64,000 nucleotides of DNA from an uncultured Flavobacteriales bacterium (GTDB lineage Bacteria > Bacteroidota > Bacteroidia > Flavobacteriales_D > Crocinitomicaceae), in assembly GCA_905480145.1 (NCBI GenBank), contig CAJQPA010000003.1, positions 28,763 through 92,762 on the forward strand, given 5' to 3'. Shown here piece by piece: positions 34,872-44,620 of this stretch (position 1 is the stretch's first letter; the number at the start of each line of letters is the position of its first letter). The translations under genes were made by a program, and so were the position numbers. Below the pieces are notes generated by a model, which saw only the letters and a list, made by a program, of their open reading frames with translations, searched no databases and was not told the DNA's origin.

Positions 34872-35564
34872 ATGAGTTCAGTAGTATCCAAGCCGAGTGT
34901 TATAGAGCCAAAAGACATTGATAAACTGAACATCAAGTATCGCTCTTTATCAATTGAAAATAGAGTTCTTGAATTATACAAGGATTTTAACATGCATGAT
35001 GTAATGCTTACTTCTTCTTTTGCAGCTACTTCAGCTCTTCTTTTGAAGTTATTCTCTGATCATAAAAAAGACCAAATTATTCACTTTATTGATACCGGAT
35101 TTCATTTTAAAGAAACTTTAATCTATAAAGAATACTTAACACAGCTTTATGACTTGAAGGTGAAAAGTGTAACCGCCGAAGATTGGAAGCATGAATTCAC
35201 AATAACTGACGAAACATGGAGTAAAGATCCAGATTTATGCTGTTCGATCAATAAAGTTGACCCTTTATCAGAATTGAAAAAACAGCATACTGTATGGGTT
35301 TCAGGTTTAATGAGTTGGCAAAGTGACCACCGTTCTTCATTGAATATTTTCGAAGAGCGGTCAGGGATTCTAAAGTTTTATCCTCTTCTTGATGTTACAA
35401 GAGAAGAACGCGATGCATTTATTCACGATCATCATTTACCTTTTCATCCATTAATTTCAAAGGGGTATTACTCAATTGGCTGCACACATTGCACATCGCC
35501 CGGAAAAGGAAGGGAAGGACGATGGAATAACAATCCTAAAACTGAATGTGGCCTGCACTTATAG
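34872..35564 (+). CDS. cysH: Adenylyl-sulfate (APS) reductase, [4Fe-4S] type
   Basis: Reduces activated sulfate to sulfite using thioredoxin. 230 residues from the ATG at 34872; the frame extends 8 codons further to 34848, but that start overlaps the promoter box. The family features are MLTSSFAATSALLL, FIDTGFHFKETL and VSGLMSWQSDHRS. The double CC (DPDLCCSINKVDPL) and distal CTHC, ending in ECGLHL, are the iron-sulfur cysteines of the APS-type enzyme rather than the PAPS type. No sulfate adenylyltransferase or sulfite reductase gene is near. It is convergent with truB, 8 nt apart. Confidence 0.92.
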   Translation: MSSVVSKPSVIEPKDIDKLNIKYRSLSIENRVLELYKDFNMHDVMLTSSFAATSALLLKLFSDHKKDQIIHFIDTGFHFKETLIYKEYLTQLYDLKVKSVTAEDWKHEFTITDETWSKDPDLCCSINKVDPLSELKKQHTVWVSGLMSWQSDHRSSLNIFEERSGILKFYPLLDVTREERDAFIHDHHLPFHPLISKGYYSIGCTHCTSPGKGREGRWNNNPKTECGLHL

Positions 35565-35572
35565 ATTGAACT

Positions 35573-36268
35573 TTATAGTTCCGAGGAATCTATAAATTCA
35601 ATCCATTCGTCAACTGACTTAGCATCATTAATATGCTGCTCTCCTGATTGAGTTCTTCGCAAAGCAATCAAGGTTCCTCCTGAATTTAAGTTTCGACCAA
35701 AATCACTGGCAATCGATCTAATGTAAGTTCCTTTACTGCAAGAAATTTCAAAATCAACCTCAGGAAAACGTTTAGTATCAATACTAAATGAATGAATTTG
35801 AACAGTATTTGCTTTTAATACGACCTCTTTACCATCACGTGCCAAATCATACGCCCTTTGTCCGTCAATCTTTTTTGCCGAAAAAATAGGAGGTATTTGT
35901 TGAATTTCTCCTAGAAAAGCTTTTCGAACAGATTCCATCATTTCTTCTGAAATATGATCGGTAGAAAATTCTTCATTAAACTCTGATTCCAAATCGTAAG
36001 AAGGGGTCGTTTTGCCCAAGAGAATGGTTCCGGTATATGTTTTCTCACCGACCATTAAATCGTTGATTAATTTGGTGTGTTTGCCTATACAAAGAACCAA
36101 TAATCCGGTTGCCAGCGGATCAAGAGTTCCAGCGTGACCAACTTTAATTTTCTTTACGCCCAATTTTTGACGAAGATGCCATCTCAATTTGTTGACCACA
36201 TCAAAAGATGTCCATTTGAGCGGTTTATCAACTAAAATGGTACTCCCAAGGCTAAATTCTTTGATCAT
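35573..36268 (-). CDS. truB: tRNA pseudouridine(55) synthase
   Basis: Makes pseudouridine 55 in the T loop of tRNAs. 231 residues from the ATG at 36268; a longer frame from 36361 would overlap uppP by 89 nt and is rejected. The catalytic Asp is in HAGTLDPLATGLLVLCIG. Also visible are LVDKPLKWTSFDVVNKLR, SAKKIDGQRAYDLARDG and CSKGTYIRSIASDFG. The C-terminal PUA region is short. Last gene of the ftsX-DUF3098-uppP-truB operon, 4 nt after uppP. Confidence 0.96.
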   Translation of the reverse strand: MIKEFSLGSTILVDKPLKWTSFDVVNKLRWHLRQKLGVKKIKVGHAGTLDPLATGLLVLCIGKHTKLINDLMVGEKTYTGTILLGKTTPSYDLESEFNEEFSTDHISEEMMESVRKAFLGEIQQIPPIFSAKKIDGQRAYDLARDGKEVVLKANTVQIHSFSIDTKRFPEVDFEISCSKGTYIRSIASDFGRNLNSGGTLIALRRTQSGEQHINDAKSVDEWIEFIDSSEL

Positions 36269-36272
36269 ATTG

Positions 36273-37064
36273 TTAACAAATTGACCAAATAATAGCTGAC
36301 AGTCCTGCTGCAAAACAGTAGTACGAGAAATAAGACAATTTACTTTTCTTAACCAAAGCAATCATCCATGTGCAGGCAACAACTCCAGTTATAAATGCAG
36401 CGACAAAACCAACTGCAATTGAACTCATCGCTACCCCTTCGGTTGTGAAATCACTACTTAATAAATCCTTTGCCATTTTTCCAAAAATCAATGGAACAAC
36501 CATCAAGAAGGAAAACCTAGCCGCCTTTTCTCTATCAACACCTAACAATACAGATGTACCAATTGTAGCTCCTGACCTAGAAATTCCTGGTAAAATAGCG
36601 ATTGCTTGCGCTATGCCAATTACGATAGAATTTGAAAAGCTGACTTTTCTATTGGTATCCTTAGCTCGGTCGGCAAGAAATAAAAGAAGGCCAGTTACTA
36701 TAAGCATAATTCCAACAAGTAATATCTGTCCTCCGAAAAAGCCTTCAATTAAATCATCATAAAGAACACCAACTATAGCTGCAGGAATCATCGAAATCAC
36801 AATTTTCAATGCAAATAAAAATTCTTCGTTAATTTTAAATTGAAATAATCCACGGAATATCTCCATGATGTCTTTTTTAAAGACAAGAACTGTGCTCAGT
36901 GCTGTGGCAAAGTGCAAAACAACAGTCATCATCATGCTTGATTCTCCAGATAAATCTTGACCTTGAATTGCTTTTGCTAATTCTAAATGTCCGCTACTAC
37001 TAACAGGTAAAAATTCAGTAAGTCCTTGAATAATACCTAAAATCAGGGCTTCGAGAAAACTCAT
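36273..37064 (-). CDS. uppP: Undecaprenyl-diphosphatase
   Basis: Recycles the lipid carrier for cell-wall synthesis by dephosphorylating undecaprenyl diphosphate. 263 residues with about eight helices. Both active-site motifs are present: GLTEFLPVSSSGHLELAK near residues 14-31 and ILPGISRSGATIGTSVLLG near residues 158-176. It lies 5 nt after the DUF3098 gene. Confidence 0.96.
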   Translation of the reverse strand: MSFLEALILGIIQGLTEFLPVSSSGHLELAKAIQGQDLSGESSMMMTVVLHFATALSTVLVFKKDIMEIFRGLFQFKINEEFLFALKIVISMIPAAIVGVLYDDLIEGFFGGQILLVGIMLIVTGLLLFLADRAKDTNRKVSFSNSIVIGIAQAIAILPGISRSGATIGTSVLLGVDREKAARFSFLMVVPLIFGKMAKDLLSSDFTTEGVAMSSIAVGFVAAFITGVVACTWMIALVKKSKLSYFSYYCFAAGLSAIIWSIC

Positions 37065-37069
37065 TAATG

Positions 37070-37387
37070 CTACTCTTTAGTTGATTTAGGTTTTTTCATT
37101 ATCGCATAGATAATTATTCCAAAACCGGCTACAATAAACATTGGCGCTATAGTAATTCTCATCGTACTGAACATTTCTCCATTAAATTCATTAGGATCTT
37201 CATTCGCTCCGCCTATCATTAAAATATAGCCGAGAACATTCACAATCAACCCTAGTATCAGCAATTTATAATTCGCTTTATTAAACGAAAATGAAGCAGT
37301 TTTTTGATAATCTTTCAAAGAAACAATCTCTTCTCTTAGCACATCTGTCTTAGTTTCTTGATTTATTGGTGATTTTATATTGCTCAT
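37070..37387 (-). CDS. DUF3098 membrane protein
   Basis: 105 residues with two membrane helices (YKLLILGLIVNVLGYILMIGG and ITIAPMFIVAGFGIIIYAIM) separated by EDPNEFNGEMFSTMR, the DUF3098 pattern. In Bacteroidota it is regularly found between ftsX and uppP, as here. Function unknown; the context suggests cell-envelope synthesis or division. Confidence 0.88.
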   Translation of the reverse strand: MSNIKSPINQETKTDVLREEIVSLKDYQKTASFSFNKANYKLLILGLIVNVLGYILMIGGANEDPNEFNGEMFSTMRITIAPMFIVAGFGIIIYAIMKKPKSTKE

Positions 37388-37397
37388 AACCCCAAAT

Positions 37398-38288
37398 TTA
37401 ATATAAATCGTCTAATTTCATTCTTAAAAACTTGTTCAAGGCAAACCAAGTTGATATAAAAGTAATACAGACCCCAAAAAAGATCAACGTCCCAATTAAT
37501 ATGAGGAAGTATTTAAAGTCCAGATTTATTTCGAAAACTGAGACCATGTTATTCAAAGAAAACATCAATCCAAAAAGCAAAGATATAGCAATTACGCCAC
37601 TTACAGCTCCTATTCCAATAGACTGCCATAAAAATGGTTTGCGAATGTAAGAAGATGTGGCTCCAACTAATTGCATCGTTTTAATGGAGAATCTTTTTGA
37701 ATATAACGCTAATCTTATCGTATTGTTAATTAATGCAAAAGCAACAAGAATTAACAATAAAGCAACGGACATAAACAAAAAAACGAACTGTTTAAACCCC
37801 AAATTGACTCTTTTTACCTGAGATTCGTCAAAACTAACTGACTCAAGTTCTTCCGAGTACACGACCATGAGTGAGTCTTTAATTGCCACCATTGATTCTA
37901 GGTTTGCATATTTTGAATTTGGTTTGAAACCTACTGTTGGTGGCAATGGGTTTTCACCTTCGAAAATTTCTAAAATATTGTCGGCATTTTGGTCATCGCC
38001 CGTAAATTCTTCTATAGCTCTTTCAGGAGAAACATAAAACACTTCTTTAAAATGAGGCCACGTCTTTAACTCTTGTTCAACCTGCTTAATGTCAGAGGGA
38101 TTCATTGTAGGGGTGAAAAATAAATCTGCTTGTAAACTTTCTTTCGCTTGTTTTTGAATATTGTCTAATCCCAGAAACCCACCCAGTACTATACCTATCA
38201 TAAATAAGACGAGTGATATTCCGATAATTGTTGAAATATAACTGGATTTCACACCACGTTTATTCTGTTTTTCTAAACTATTCACCAT
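37398..38288 (-). CDS. ftsX: Cell-division permease FtsX
   Basis: Membrane partner of the ATPase FtsE; the pair regulates peptidoglycan hydrolysis at division. 296 residues: an N-terminal helix (ISTIIGISLVLFMIGIVLGG), a periplasmic domain (FKEVFYVSPERAIEEF) and three C-terminal helices with the FtsX signature (NNTIRLALYSKRFSIKTMQLVGATSSYIRKPF). ftsE is not adjacent, as is usual in Bacteroidota. Confidence 0.95.
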   Translation of the reverse strand: MVNSLEKQNKRGVKSSYISTIIGISLVLFMIGIVLGGFLGLDNIQKQAKESLQADLFFTPTMNPSDIKQVEQELKTWPHFKEVFYVSPERAIEEFTGDDQNADNILEIFEGENPLPPTVGFKPNSKYANLESMVAIKDSLMVVYSEELESVSFDESQVKRVNLGFKQFVFLFMSVALLLILVAFALINNTIRLALYSKRFSIKTMQLVGATSSYIRKPFLWQSIGIGAVSGVIAISLLFGLMFSLNNMVSVFEINLDFKYFLILIGTLIFFGVCITFISTWFALNKFLRMKLDDLY

Positions 38289-38457
38289 GGTCCGAAGTTA
38301 GGCATTAATAAAAGTCAATATTTACATTGCAAAAATTAGTTTTTAAAGCCTAAGTGTGGAGAAGTCGCGATATCAAGAAAACAAAATATCCAAAAATAAA
38401 AATGTTCTGCACGAGTTCTTAAATTCTATCTATATTGTAAGTTGAAAAATAAAAATT

Positions 38458-40137
38458 ATGGCAGAATTTAAATCAGATATAGAGATAGCTCAAGCGGCAA
38501 AAATGCAGCACATTAATGAGATTGGTGAAAAATTAACAATTGATAAAGATGATCTAGAGCTTTACGGGAAGTACAAAGCAAAACTTCCTTTAAATCTAAT
38601 TAACGAGTCGTCAATTCGCAAGAATCATTTAATTCTGGTTACTGCATTAACGCCTACTCCAGCCGGAGAAGGTAAGACAACAACGTCTATCGGCTTAACA
38701 GAGGGGATGAATAAAATTGGAAAGAAAACAACTGTTGTTCTCCGTGAACCTTCTTTAGGCCCTGTTTTTGGTATCAAAGGAGGAGCTGCAGGTGGCGGAT
38801 ATTCGCAAGTTTTGCCAATGGAAGACATTAACTTACATTTTACGGGTGATTTTTCGGCTATTGAAAAAGCAAACAATCTCCTTTCTGCTTTGATTGATAA
38901 TAACATTCAAAGTAAAACTAAAAACTTAGGAATCGATCCAAGGACCATTGCCTGGAAACGAGTAATGGACATGAATGACCGTTCACTCAGAGATATTACT
39001 ATTGGGCTTGGTGGAACATTTAACGGTATTCCAAGACAAGACGGATTTAACATTACTCCTGCTTCTGAAGTAATGGCGATTCTTTGTATGTCAGAAAACT
39101 TTAACGATCTTAAAACAAGAATTGGTAACATTTATGTTGGTTTAACATTTGATAAAAAACCAATTTACGCAAGAGATTTGAAGGCTGAAAATGCAATGGC
39201 TATTCTTTTAAAAGACGCTGTAAAACCAAACTTGGTTCAAACGATGGAAGGCAACCCAGCTATCATTCATGGCGGACCATTTGCCAACATTGCCCAAGGG
39301 ACAAATACCATTCTTGCCACAAAAATGGGGTTGTCTTTATCCGATTACGTTGTAACCGAAGCTGGTTTTGGTGCAGATTTAGGAGCAGAGAAATTTCTAA
39401 ACATCAAATGTGTTTCGGGAGGGTTGTCTCCTGAAGCAGTTGTACTTGTCGCAACGATAAGAGCATTAAGACATCATGGTGGAGCTCCAAAAGAAGAATA
39501 TAATACAGCAGACATAAATCGAGTGTCTCGGGGGTTCGCTAATTTGGAAAAGCACATTGAGAACGTTAAATCCTTTGGGTTAAATCCAGTGGTCGCCATA
39601 AATGCTTTCCCAACGGACTCAGAAGCAGAAGTGAACATTATCATTGAGAATTGTGCTAAAATAGGCGTTAAAGCTATAGTAGCTCGAGGATTTGCTGATG
39701 GAGGAAATGGAATGACAGATCTTGCAAAAGCTGTTGTTGCAGAAATTGAGTCTGGAGGAAACAACTTCAAACCATTGTATGATTGGAACCTACCAGTCAT
39801 TGAGAAAATTGAAAAAATCGCCAAAGAGATTTATGGAGCAAATGGAGTAGAATTCTCTAAAAAAGCTCGAACTGATTTAAAGAAAATAGAAGCCTTAGGC
39901 TTAAGTGCTTTGCCAATTTGTATGGCTAAAACACAAAAATCATTCTCTGATGATGATAATAAATTAGGAAGACCAACTGGATTTGTCGTGAACGTTAGAG
40001 AATTTGAATTCGCTGCCGGTGCAGGTTTTATCATTCCTATTCTTGGGAAAATGATGCGAATGCCAGGACTACCTGCCACACCAGCGTCCGAAAACATGTT
40101 CATAGACAATGATGGCGTGATTTCTGGATTAAGTTAA
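38458..40137 (+). CDS. fhs: Formate--tetrahydrofolate ligase
   Basis: Makes 10-formyl-THF from formate, THF and ATP for one-carbon metabolism. 559 residues, normal length. The ATP site TPTPAGEGKTTTSIGLTEG is near residues 64-82. Conserved regions follow: LREPSLGPVFGIKGGAAGGGYSQV, GGPFANIAQGTNT, and TEAGFGADLGAEKFLNIKC. No folD gene is adjacent. It is monocistronic, with a strong terminator 43 nt downstream. Confidence 0.97.
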   Translation: MAEFKSDIEIAQAAKMQHINEIGEKLTIDKDDLELYGKYKAKLPLNLINESSIRKNHLILVTALTPTPAGEGKTTTSIGLTEGMNKIGKKTTVVLREPSLGPVFGIKGGAAGGGYSQVLPMEDINLHFTGDFSAIEKANNLLSALIDNNIQSKTKNLGIDPRTIAWKRVMDMNDRSLRDITIGLGGTFNGIPRQDGFNITPASEVMAILCMSENFNDLKTRIGNIYVGLTFDKKPIYARDLKAENAMAILLKDAVKPNLVQTMEGNPAIIHGGPFANIAQGTNTILATKMGLSLSDYVVTEAGFGADLGAEKFLNIKCVSGGLSPEAVVLVATIRALRHHGGAPKEEYNTADINRVSRGFANLEKHIENVKSFGLNPVVAINAFPTDSEAEVNIIIENCAKIGVKAIVARGFADGGNGMTDLAKAVVAEIESGGNNFKPLYDWNLPVIEKIEKIAKEIYGANGVEFSKKARTDLKKIEALGLSALPICMAKTQKSFSDDDNKLGRPTGFVVNVREFEFAAGAGFIIPILGKMMRMPGLPATPASENMFIDNDGVISGLS

Positions 40138-40146
40138 CGTCATTAT

Positions 40147-40165
40147 CACTCAGTAAAATTGAGTG
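40147..40165. other. Small inverted repeat after fhs
   Basis: CACTCA-7-TGAGTG, a 6-bp perfect stem. It is not followed by a T-run and lies before the true terminator. The same CACTCA/TGAGTG arms occur in the exbB-HTH intergenic region. Confidence 0.3.
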
Positions 40166-40180
40166 CATTAAAAATATATT

Positions 40181-40215
40181 AAAGGTCACCAAGTATGGAC
40201 GAGGTGACCTTTTTT
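40181..40215 (+). terminator. Intrinsic terminator after fhs
   Basis: AAAGGTCACC (40181-40190) pairs with GGTGACCTTT (40203-40212) around a 12-nt loop, with T6 at 40210-40215. Confidence 0.93.
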
Positions 40216-40246
40216 GAATTTCAATTAATTTAATTGGAAAACGGAA

Positions 40247-41293
40247 ATGTCCATTTTAAAAAGTATTATTTATATCGTGAAAATTTCTATCATTCTTCCC
40301 GTAAAGGATACTGAAAAGTACTTGGCAGAGTGCATTGATTCTATCCTTCATCAGTCCTACTCTGATTGGGAATTACTCGCCGTGAATGATGGATCATCTG
40401 ATGGTTGTTTGGATATACTTCAAGAATATTCTCATATGGATAATCGAATTATTGCTCTAAATAATCCTAATCCAGGGTTGATAGAAGCTTTGCGTTATGG
40501 ATATTCTATATCTTCTGGTGAATTAATTCATCGTATGGATTCAGACGATATTATGCCATTGAACAAACTTGAACTGATGATTGATAAGTTTGACTTCGAA
40601 AACCGCAGTCAACTTTCAGGTGGAATTGTTATTACTGGAGGAACTAAATATTTCAAAGAAGACGGAGAGGTCGGCAATGGCTTCAAAAAGTATGACGCAT
40701 GGTTGATGGATGTTGCGAGAAAGAATTCTCACAAAATAGAAATGTACAAAGAGTCTGTTATTCCTTCGAATTGTTGGCTTGTGCACCGTGAGAATTTTGA
40801 TAAAATTGGTGGGTTTTATCCAGATACTTTTCCTGAAGATTATGATTTATGCTTGCGCTTCATCGAAGGAGGGTTCGACATAATAGGTATTCCGGAGGTC
40901 TTACATCACTGGCGAGACAGATCAGATCGGATTTCAAGAAATTGGGATGTTTATAAAGACAATAGATTCTTCGATTTAAAAGTAACTTACTTTTATAAAA
41001 TAACCCGGGTCTTTGATCGACCCTTGGTTCTGTGGGGGGCAGGGAAAAACGGAAAAGATTTAGCGAAACTTCTTCAAAAAAGAGAAGAATCATTTCGTTG
41101 GGTGTGTGATAATGAAAACAAGATTGGCAAAGATATTTATGGCATACGCATAGAACATTACGATGTAATTCAAGAAATAGTTAATCCACAAATAATAATA
41201 GCAGTTGCATCACCCAATGGACAAATCGAAATTGAGGAAGAATTAAAAACTTTTAACTTGAAAAAAGGACAGGATTATTGGTTTTTTGCTTAA
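40247..41293 (+). CDS. Glycosyltransferase family 2 with extra C-terminal Rossmann-like domain
   Basis: 348 residues. The GT-A domain has ISIILPVKDTEKYLAECIDSIL, LLAVNDGSSDG (nucleotide site), the DxD HRMDSDD, and EDYDLCLRFIEGGF near residues 196-209. It ends near residue 250. A second domain follows (about 258-348) with the nucleotide-binding-like motif PLVLWGAGKNGKDLAKLL and PQIIIAVASPNGQIE, resembling the small Rossmann domains attached to sugar-modifying enzymes. The start may instead be the GTG at 40277 (VKISIILPV), which would remove ten residues. Glycan target unknown. Confidence 0.88.
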   Translation: MSILKSIIYIVKISIILPVKDTEKYLAECIDSILHQSYSDWELLAVNDGSSDGCLDILQEYSHMDNRIIALNNPNPGLIEALRYGYSISSGELIHRMDSDDIMPLNKLELMIDKFDFENRSQLSGGIVITGGTKYFKEDGEVGNGFKKYDAWLMDVARKNSHKIEMYKESVIPSNCWLVHRENFDKIGGFYPDTFPEDYDLCLRFIEGGFDIIGIPEVLHHWRDRSDRISRNWDVYKDNRFFDLKVTYFYKITRVFDRPLVLWGAGKNGKDLAKLLQKREESFRWVCDNENKIGKDIYGIRIEHYDVIQEIVNPQIIIAVASPNGQIEIEEELKTFNLKKGQDYWFFA

Positions 41294-41294
41294 C

Positions 41295-41954
41295 CTATTG
41301 CCCTGCTGATCTATAATAGTCGGTTAGTCTTCTTTGTAATCTAAGAACAGGCATTCTGTAACGCTTTTTAACTTTTCCAAATGGAGTATAAGCTGAATAG
41401 AAAGGAAATGGATCACGCAGCTGCACAAAATCATTAGAACGAACTACAAGAGCACTTAATGACGTCGTGGCACCTTCGGAATTTGACGTATCTCTTTCTA
41501 CCATCCCGAATTCAGCAATTAAAAAGTCTTTGGAATTCAATTTAATAGATTCTGAAGGTAAGGCTTTATCATCGTAGAATGTGACATCATTAAACTTTCC
41601 TGTTAGCACTGATTCCGAATCATTCATTCCAAAAAAATAGACAGGAGAAAAGGTGTATAAATCTCTGAAAGCTTTGATAATTTGAACGTTGTGCTTTGCC
41701 TGTTCTTTCTTTAATCTCTCTGCCGCCTTTGTATTTTCGTGCTTCTCATAGTAGTTAATTTCTTTGTTTTTAAAATTGAGCCTTACTAACAAAACTCCCT
41801 CACTAAGAGTATAAATTGCTTCTTTCGCAGCTTTTCTCTCTGCCAGTTTGATATCCTTCATTTCAGACATTGTAAGTCCAGGTTGATTTTTTTTCTGGCC
41901 TTGAACAAAATTAGATATCAGTAAAATCGCAAAAAGGAATATAAAATTCTTCAT
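41295..41954 (-). CDS. Secreted protein, uncharacterised
   Basis: 219 residues from the ATG at 41954, which provides a signal peptide (MKNFIFLFAILLISNFVQGQ); an upstream start at 42011 would add a poor N-terminus. The mature part begins with a Lys/Glu-rich helical section (SEMKDIKLAERKAAKEAIY; EKHENTKAAERLKKEQAK), then a region with PVYFFGMNDSESVLTGKFNDV and KDFLIAEFGMVERD. No family recognised. It is convergent with the GT2 gene, one base apart. Confidence 0.65.
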   Translation of the reverse strand: MKNFIFLFAILLISNFVQGQKKNQPGLTMSEMKDIKLAERKAAKEAIYTLSEGVLLVRLNFKNKEINYYEKHENTKAAERLKKEQAKHNVQIIKAFRDLYTFSPVYFFGMNDSESVLTGKFNDVTFYDDKALPSESIKLNSKDFLIAEFGMVERDTSNSEGATTSLSALVVRSNDFVQLRDPFPFYSAYTPFGKVKKRYRMPVLRLQRRLTDYYRSAGQ

Positions 41955-42045
41955 ATGATAAAGATAATAATGTGATGAAATTAAGACATACAGAGTATTG
42001 ACTCTTTTCATTTTAAACTACCGAGAAATCAAATTAAACGGCATT

Positions 42046-42075
42046 AAAAAGCCCTTGTAATAAATTACAAGGGCC
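42046..42075 (-). terminator. Terminator of the ATP synthase operon
   Basis: GCCCTTGTAA (42051-42060) and TTACAAGGGC (42065-42074) form a perfect 10-bp stem with a TAAA loop; on the minus strand it is followed by TTTTT. Confidence 0.95.
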
Positions 42076-42096
42076 TCAAATATTGCTTTTTAAAAT

Positions 42097-42972
42097 CTAT
42101 CCTTTCAATGCCTCAGCACCGCCGACAATTTCCAAAATTTCATTTGTAATGGCAGCCTGACGTGCTTTATTATAAGAAAGAGTTAAATCCTTCTTCATTT
42201 CATTCGCATTATCAGTTGCCTTGTGCATTGCTGTCATTCTCGCTCCATGCTCAGACGCGTGAGAATCAAGTAACCCTTTAAACAATTGTACTTTCAATGA
42301 CTTTGGAATTAAGTCTTCAACTATTTCAATTTTACCTGGCTCAAAGATGTAATCTCCAGCTCCAGCCGAACTTTCTTCAGCAACGGAAACAATTGGAAGG
42401 AAATCTTCGGTCATTACTTTTTGACTCGCAGCATTAATGAATTTATTATAAACCACAATGACCTTATCGAAAGTTCCATTTTCAAAAAGTTCCATTAAGT
42501 TTTCACCAATAATCGCTGTGTTCTCAAAAGTTAATTCAGCAAAAATATTCTCAACAGGTGCTATTTTATCATTGATATAATAGTTGTCTGTTTTTTTATA
42601 AAGATCTTTTATTTTCTTCCCTAAACAAAGAACTTTCGGATTTGCATTAGCGTATTCAGTATCAACCAACGTTTTTACACGTTTAATAATATTATTATTA
42701 AACCCTCCACAAAGGCCTCTGTTAGATGTAACACCGACAATTAATACATTTTTAACTTCTCTAGCTTCTGAATAAGCATTTTCAGACAAATCAAGTGTAG
42801 AACTTAAATTCCCTAAAATCTCTTGTAATTTCTCAGCATAAGGACGCATTTGTGTGATCGCATCTTGCGCTCTTTTCAACTTTGATGCAGAAACCATTTT
42901 CATTGCTGAAGTGATTTGCATCGTTGAACTTACAGAAGTAATCCTATTTCTTATTTCCTTTAAGTTAGCCAT
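42097..42972 (-). CDS. atpG: ATP synthase F1 subunit gamma
   Basis: Rotating central shaft of F1. 291 residues. The N-terminal helix starts MANLKEIRNRITSVSSTMQITSAMKMVSASKLKRAQ, the C-terminal helix ends RMTAMHKATDNANEMKKDLTLSYNKARQAAITNEILEIVGGAEAL, and SNRGLCGGFNNNI lies between. Last gene of the operon, 73 nt after atpA. A modest hairpin (AGTGATG/CATCACT, 43003-43032) lies in that gap but has no T-run. Confidence 0.97.
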   Translation of the reverse strand: MANLKEIRNRITSVSSTMQITSAMKMVSASKLKRAQDAITQMRPYAEKLQEILGNLSSTLDLSENAYSEAREVKNVLIVGVTSNRGLCGGFNNNIIKRVKTLVDTEYANANPKVLCLGKKIKDLYKKTDNYYINDKIAPVENIFAELTFENTAIIGENLMELFENGTFDKVIVVYNKFINAASQKVMTEDFLPIVSVAEESSAGAGDYIFEPGKIEIVEDLIPKSLKVQLFKGLLDSHASEHGARMTAMHKATDNANEMKKDLTLSYNKARQAAITNEILEIVGGAEALKG

Positions 42973-43045
42973 CGTCTCTTACTATTTGATCAAAGAGTAA
43001 TTAGTGATGAGCTACTTTCATAACCCATCACTCTAAACCCAATTT

Positions 43046-44620
43046 TTAATATTTACTTGCGATTTCTTTTGCTACTTTACTCAACACATCCGTTGCAGCA
43101 TCAGTATACTTGCCAGACTTTAATTCAGCCATAGTATCAGCATGTTTCGCCATTAAGTAATCTAAATATTCTGTTTCAAAAGCTTTTACTTTCTCAACAG
43201 GAACATTCTGAATTAATCCTTTTGTTCCAACATAAATGATAGCAACTTGCTTCTCAACTGGATATGGATCACCTTCTTTTTGTTTCAATATCTCAACGTT
43301 TCTAACACCTTTATCAAGTACAGATTTTGTTGCAGCATCTAAATCAGAACCAAACTTAGCAAAAGCTTCAAGCTCTCTGTATTGTGCTTGATCTAATTTT
43401 AATGTTCCAGATACTTTCTTCATTGATTTAATCTGAGCAGATCCACCAACACGAGATACCGAGATACCAACGTTAATTGCCGGACGTACACCTGCGTTAA
43501 ATAAATCTGACTCTAAGAAAATCTGACCATCTGTAATCGAAATTACGTTTGTTGGAATATACGCAGAAACATCACCCGCTTGTGTTTCAATAATTGGCAA
43601 AGCTGTTAATGAACCACCACCCTTAACGATATCCTTCAATGATGGAGGCAGATCATTCATTTTCTTAGCGATGTTATCATCAGCAATTATTTTTGCAGAA
43701 CGTTCTAATAATCTCGAGTGAAGGTAAAATACATCACCTGGATATGCTTCACGTCCTGGAGGTCTACGCAATAATAGTGATACCTCACGGTATGCAACTG
43801 CTTGTTTTGACAAATCATCAAAAACAATTAACGCTGGTCTACCAGTATCTCTAAAAAACTCACCAATTGCTGCACCAGTCATTGGAGCATAAAATTGCAT
43901 TGGAGCTGGATCAGCTGCATTAGATGCAACAACAACCGTATAGGCCATGGCTCCAGCGTCCTCCAATTTCTTTACAATACCTGCCACTGTCGAACCTTTT
44001 TGTCCAATTGCAACATATATACAAAATACAGGTTCTCCTGCATCGTAAAATTCTTTCTGATTGATAATAGTATCGATCGTAACAGTTGTTTTACCTGTTT
44101 GACGGTCACCAATAACTAACTCACGTTGTCCACGTCCAACTGGAATCATCGCATCAATTGCTTTAATTCCTGTTTGCAATGGTTCGTTTACTGGTTGACG
44201 GAAAATTACACCTGGTGCTTTTCTTTCGATTGGCATTTCGTATAAATCTCCACCTATTGGTCCTTTACCATCGATTGGATTACCTAGAGTGTCAACAACT
44301 CGTCCAACCATTTCTTCCCCAACATTCACAGACGCAATACGACCAAGACGCTTCACAGTATCTCCTTCTTTTACTCCTGTAGAACGTCCTAAAAGTACGG
44401 CTCCTACATTGTCTTCCTCTAAATTCAAAGCAATTCCTTGAAGCCCACCATTGAACTCAATTAATTCTCCGTATTGAACTCCATTGAGTCCATAAATTCT
44501 AGCAATACCATCACCTACTGTTAGTACGGTACCTACCTCTTTCAATTCAGCTTCTGAACGAAATTCTGATAGTTGCTCTTTTAATATTGCAGAAACTTCT
44601 GCTGGTTTTACATCTGCCAT
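43046..44620 (-). CDS. atpA: ATP synthase F1 subunit alpha
   Basis: Non-catalytic nucleotide-binding subunit of F1. 524 residues from the ATG at 44620; a GTG start 15 codons upstream (44665) would produce an atypical N-terminus. Walker A is GDRQTGKTT; other features are [35 protein letters not shown] and [13 protein letters not shown]. It lies between atpH and atpG. The partner beta subunit is not encoded here. Confidence 0.97.
   Translation of the reverse strand: MADVKPAEVSAILKEQLSEFRSEAELKEVGTVLTVGDGIARIYGLNGVQYGELIEFNGGLQGIALNLEEDNVGAVLLGRSTGVKEGDTVKRLGRIASVNVGEEMVGRVVDTLGNPIDGKGPIGGDLYEMPIERKAPGVIFRQPVNEPLQTGIKAIDAMIPVGRGQRELVIGDRQTGKTTVTIDTIINQKEFYDAGEPVFCIYVAIGQKGSTVAGIVKKLEDAGAMAYTVVVASNAADPAPMQFYAPMTGAAIGEFFRDTGRPALIVFDDLSKQAVAYREVSLLLRRPPGREAYPGDVFYLHSRLLERSAKIIADDNIAKKMNDLPPSLKDIVKGGGSLTALPIIETQAGDVSAYIPTNVISITDGQIFLESDLFNAGVRPAINVGISVSRVGGSAQIKSMKKVSGTLKLDQAQYRELEAFAKFGSDLDAATKSVLDKGVRNVEILKQKEGDPYPVEKQVAIIYVGTKGLIQNVPVEKVKAFETEYLDYLMAKHADTMAELKSGKYTDAATDVLSKVAKEIASKY

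Noticed and set aside
34793..34993. 66-codon minus-strand frame in the queA-cysH gap
   Set aside because: Most of it is antisense to the well-supported APS reductase gene, and composition is not protein-like.
36269..36361. Longer truB start overlapping uppP by 89 nt
   Set aside because: The ATG at 36268 gives the conserved TruB N-terminus and leaves a 4-nt gap to uppP.
43003..43032. Hairpin AGTGATG/CATCACT between atpA and atpG
   Set aside because: The 16-nt loop and missing T-run make it a poor terminator; no reason to treat it like the atpE-atpF element.
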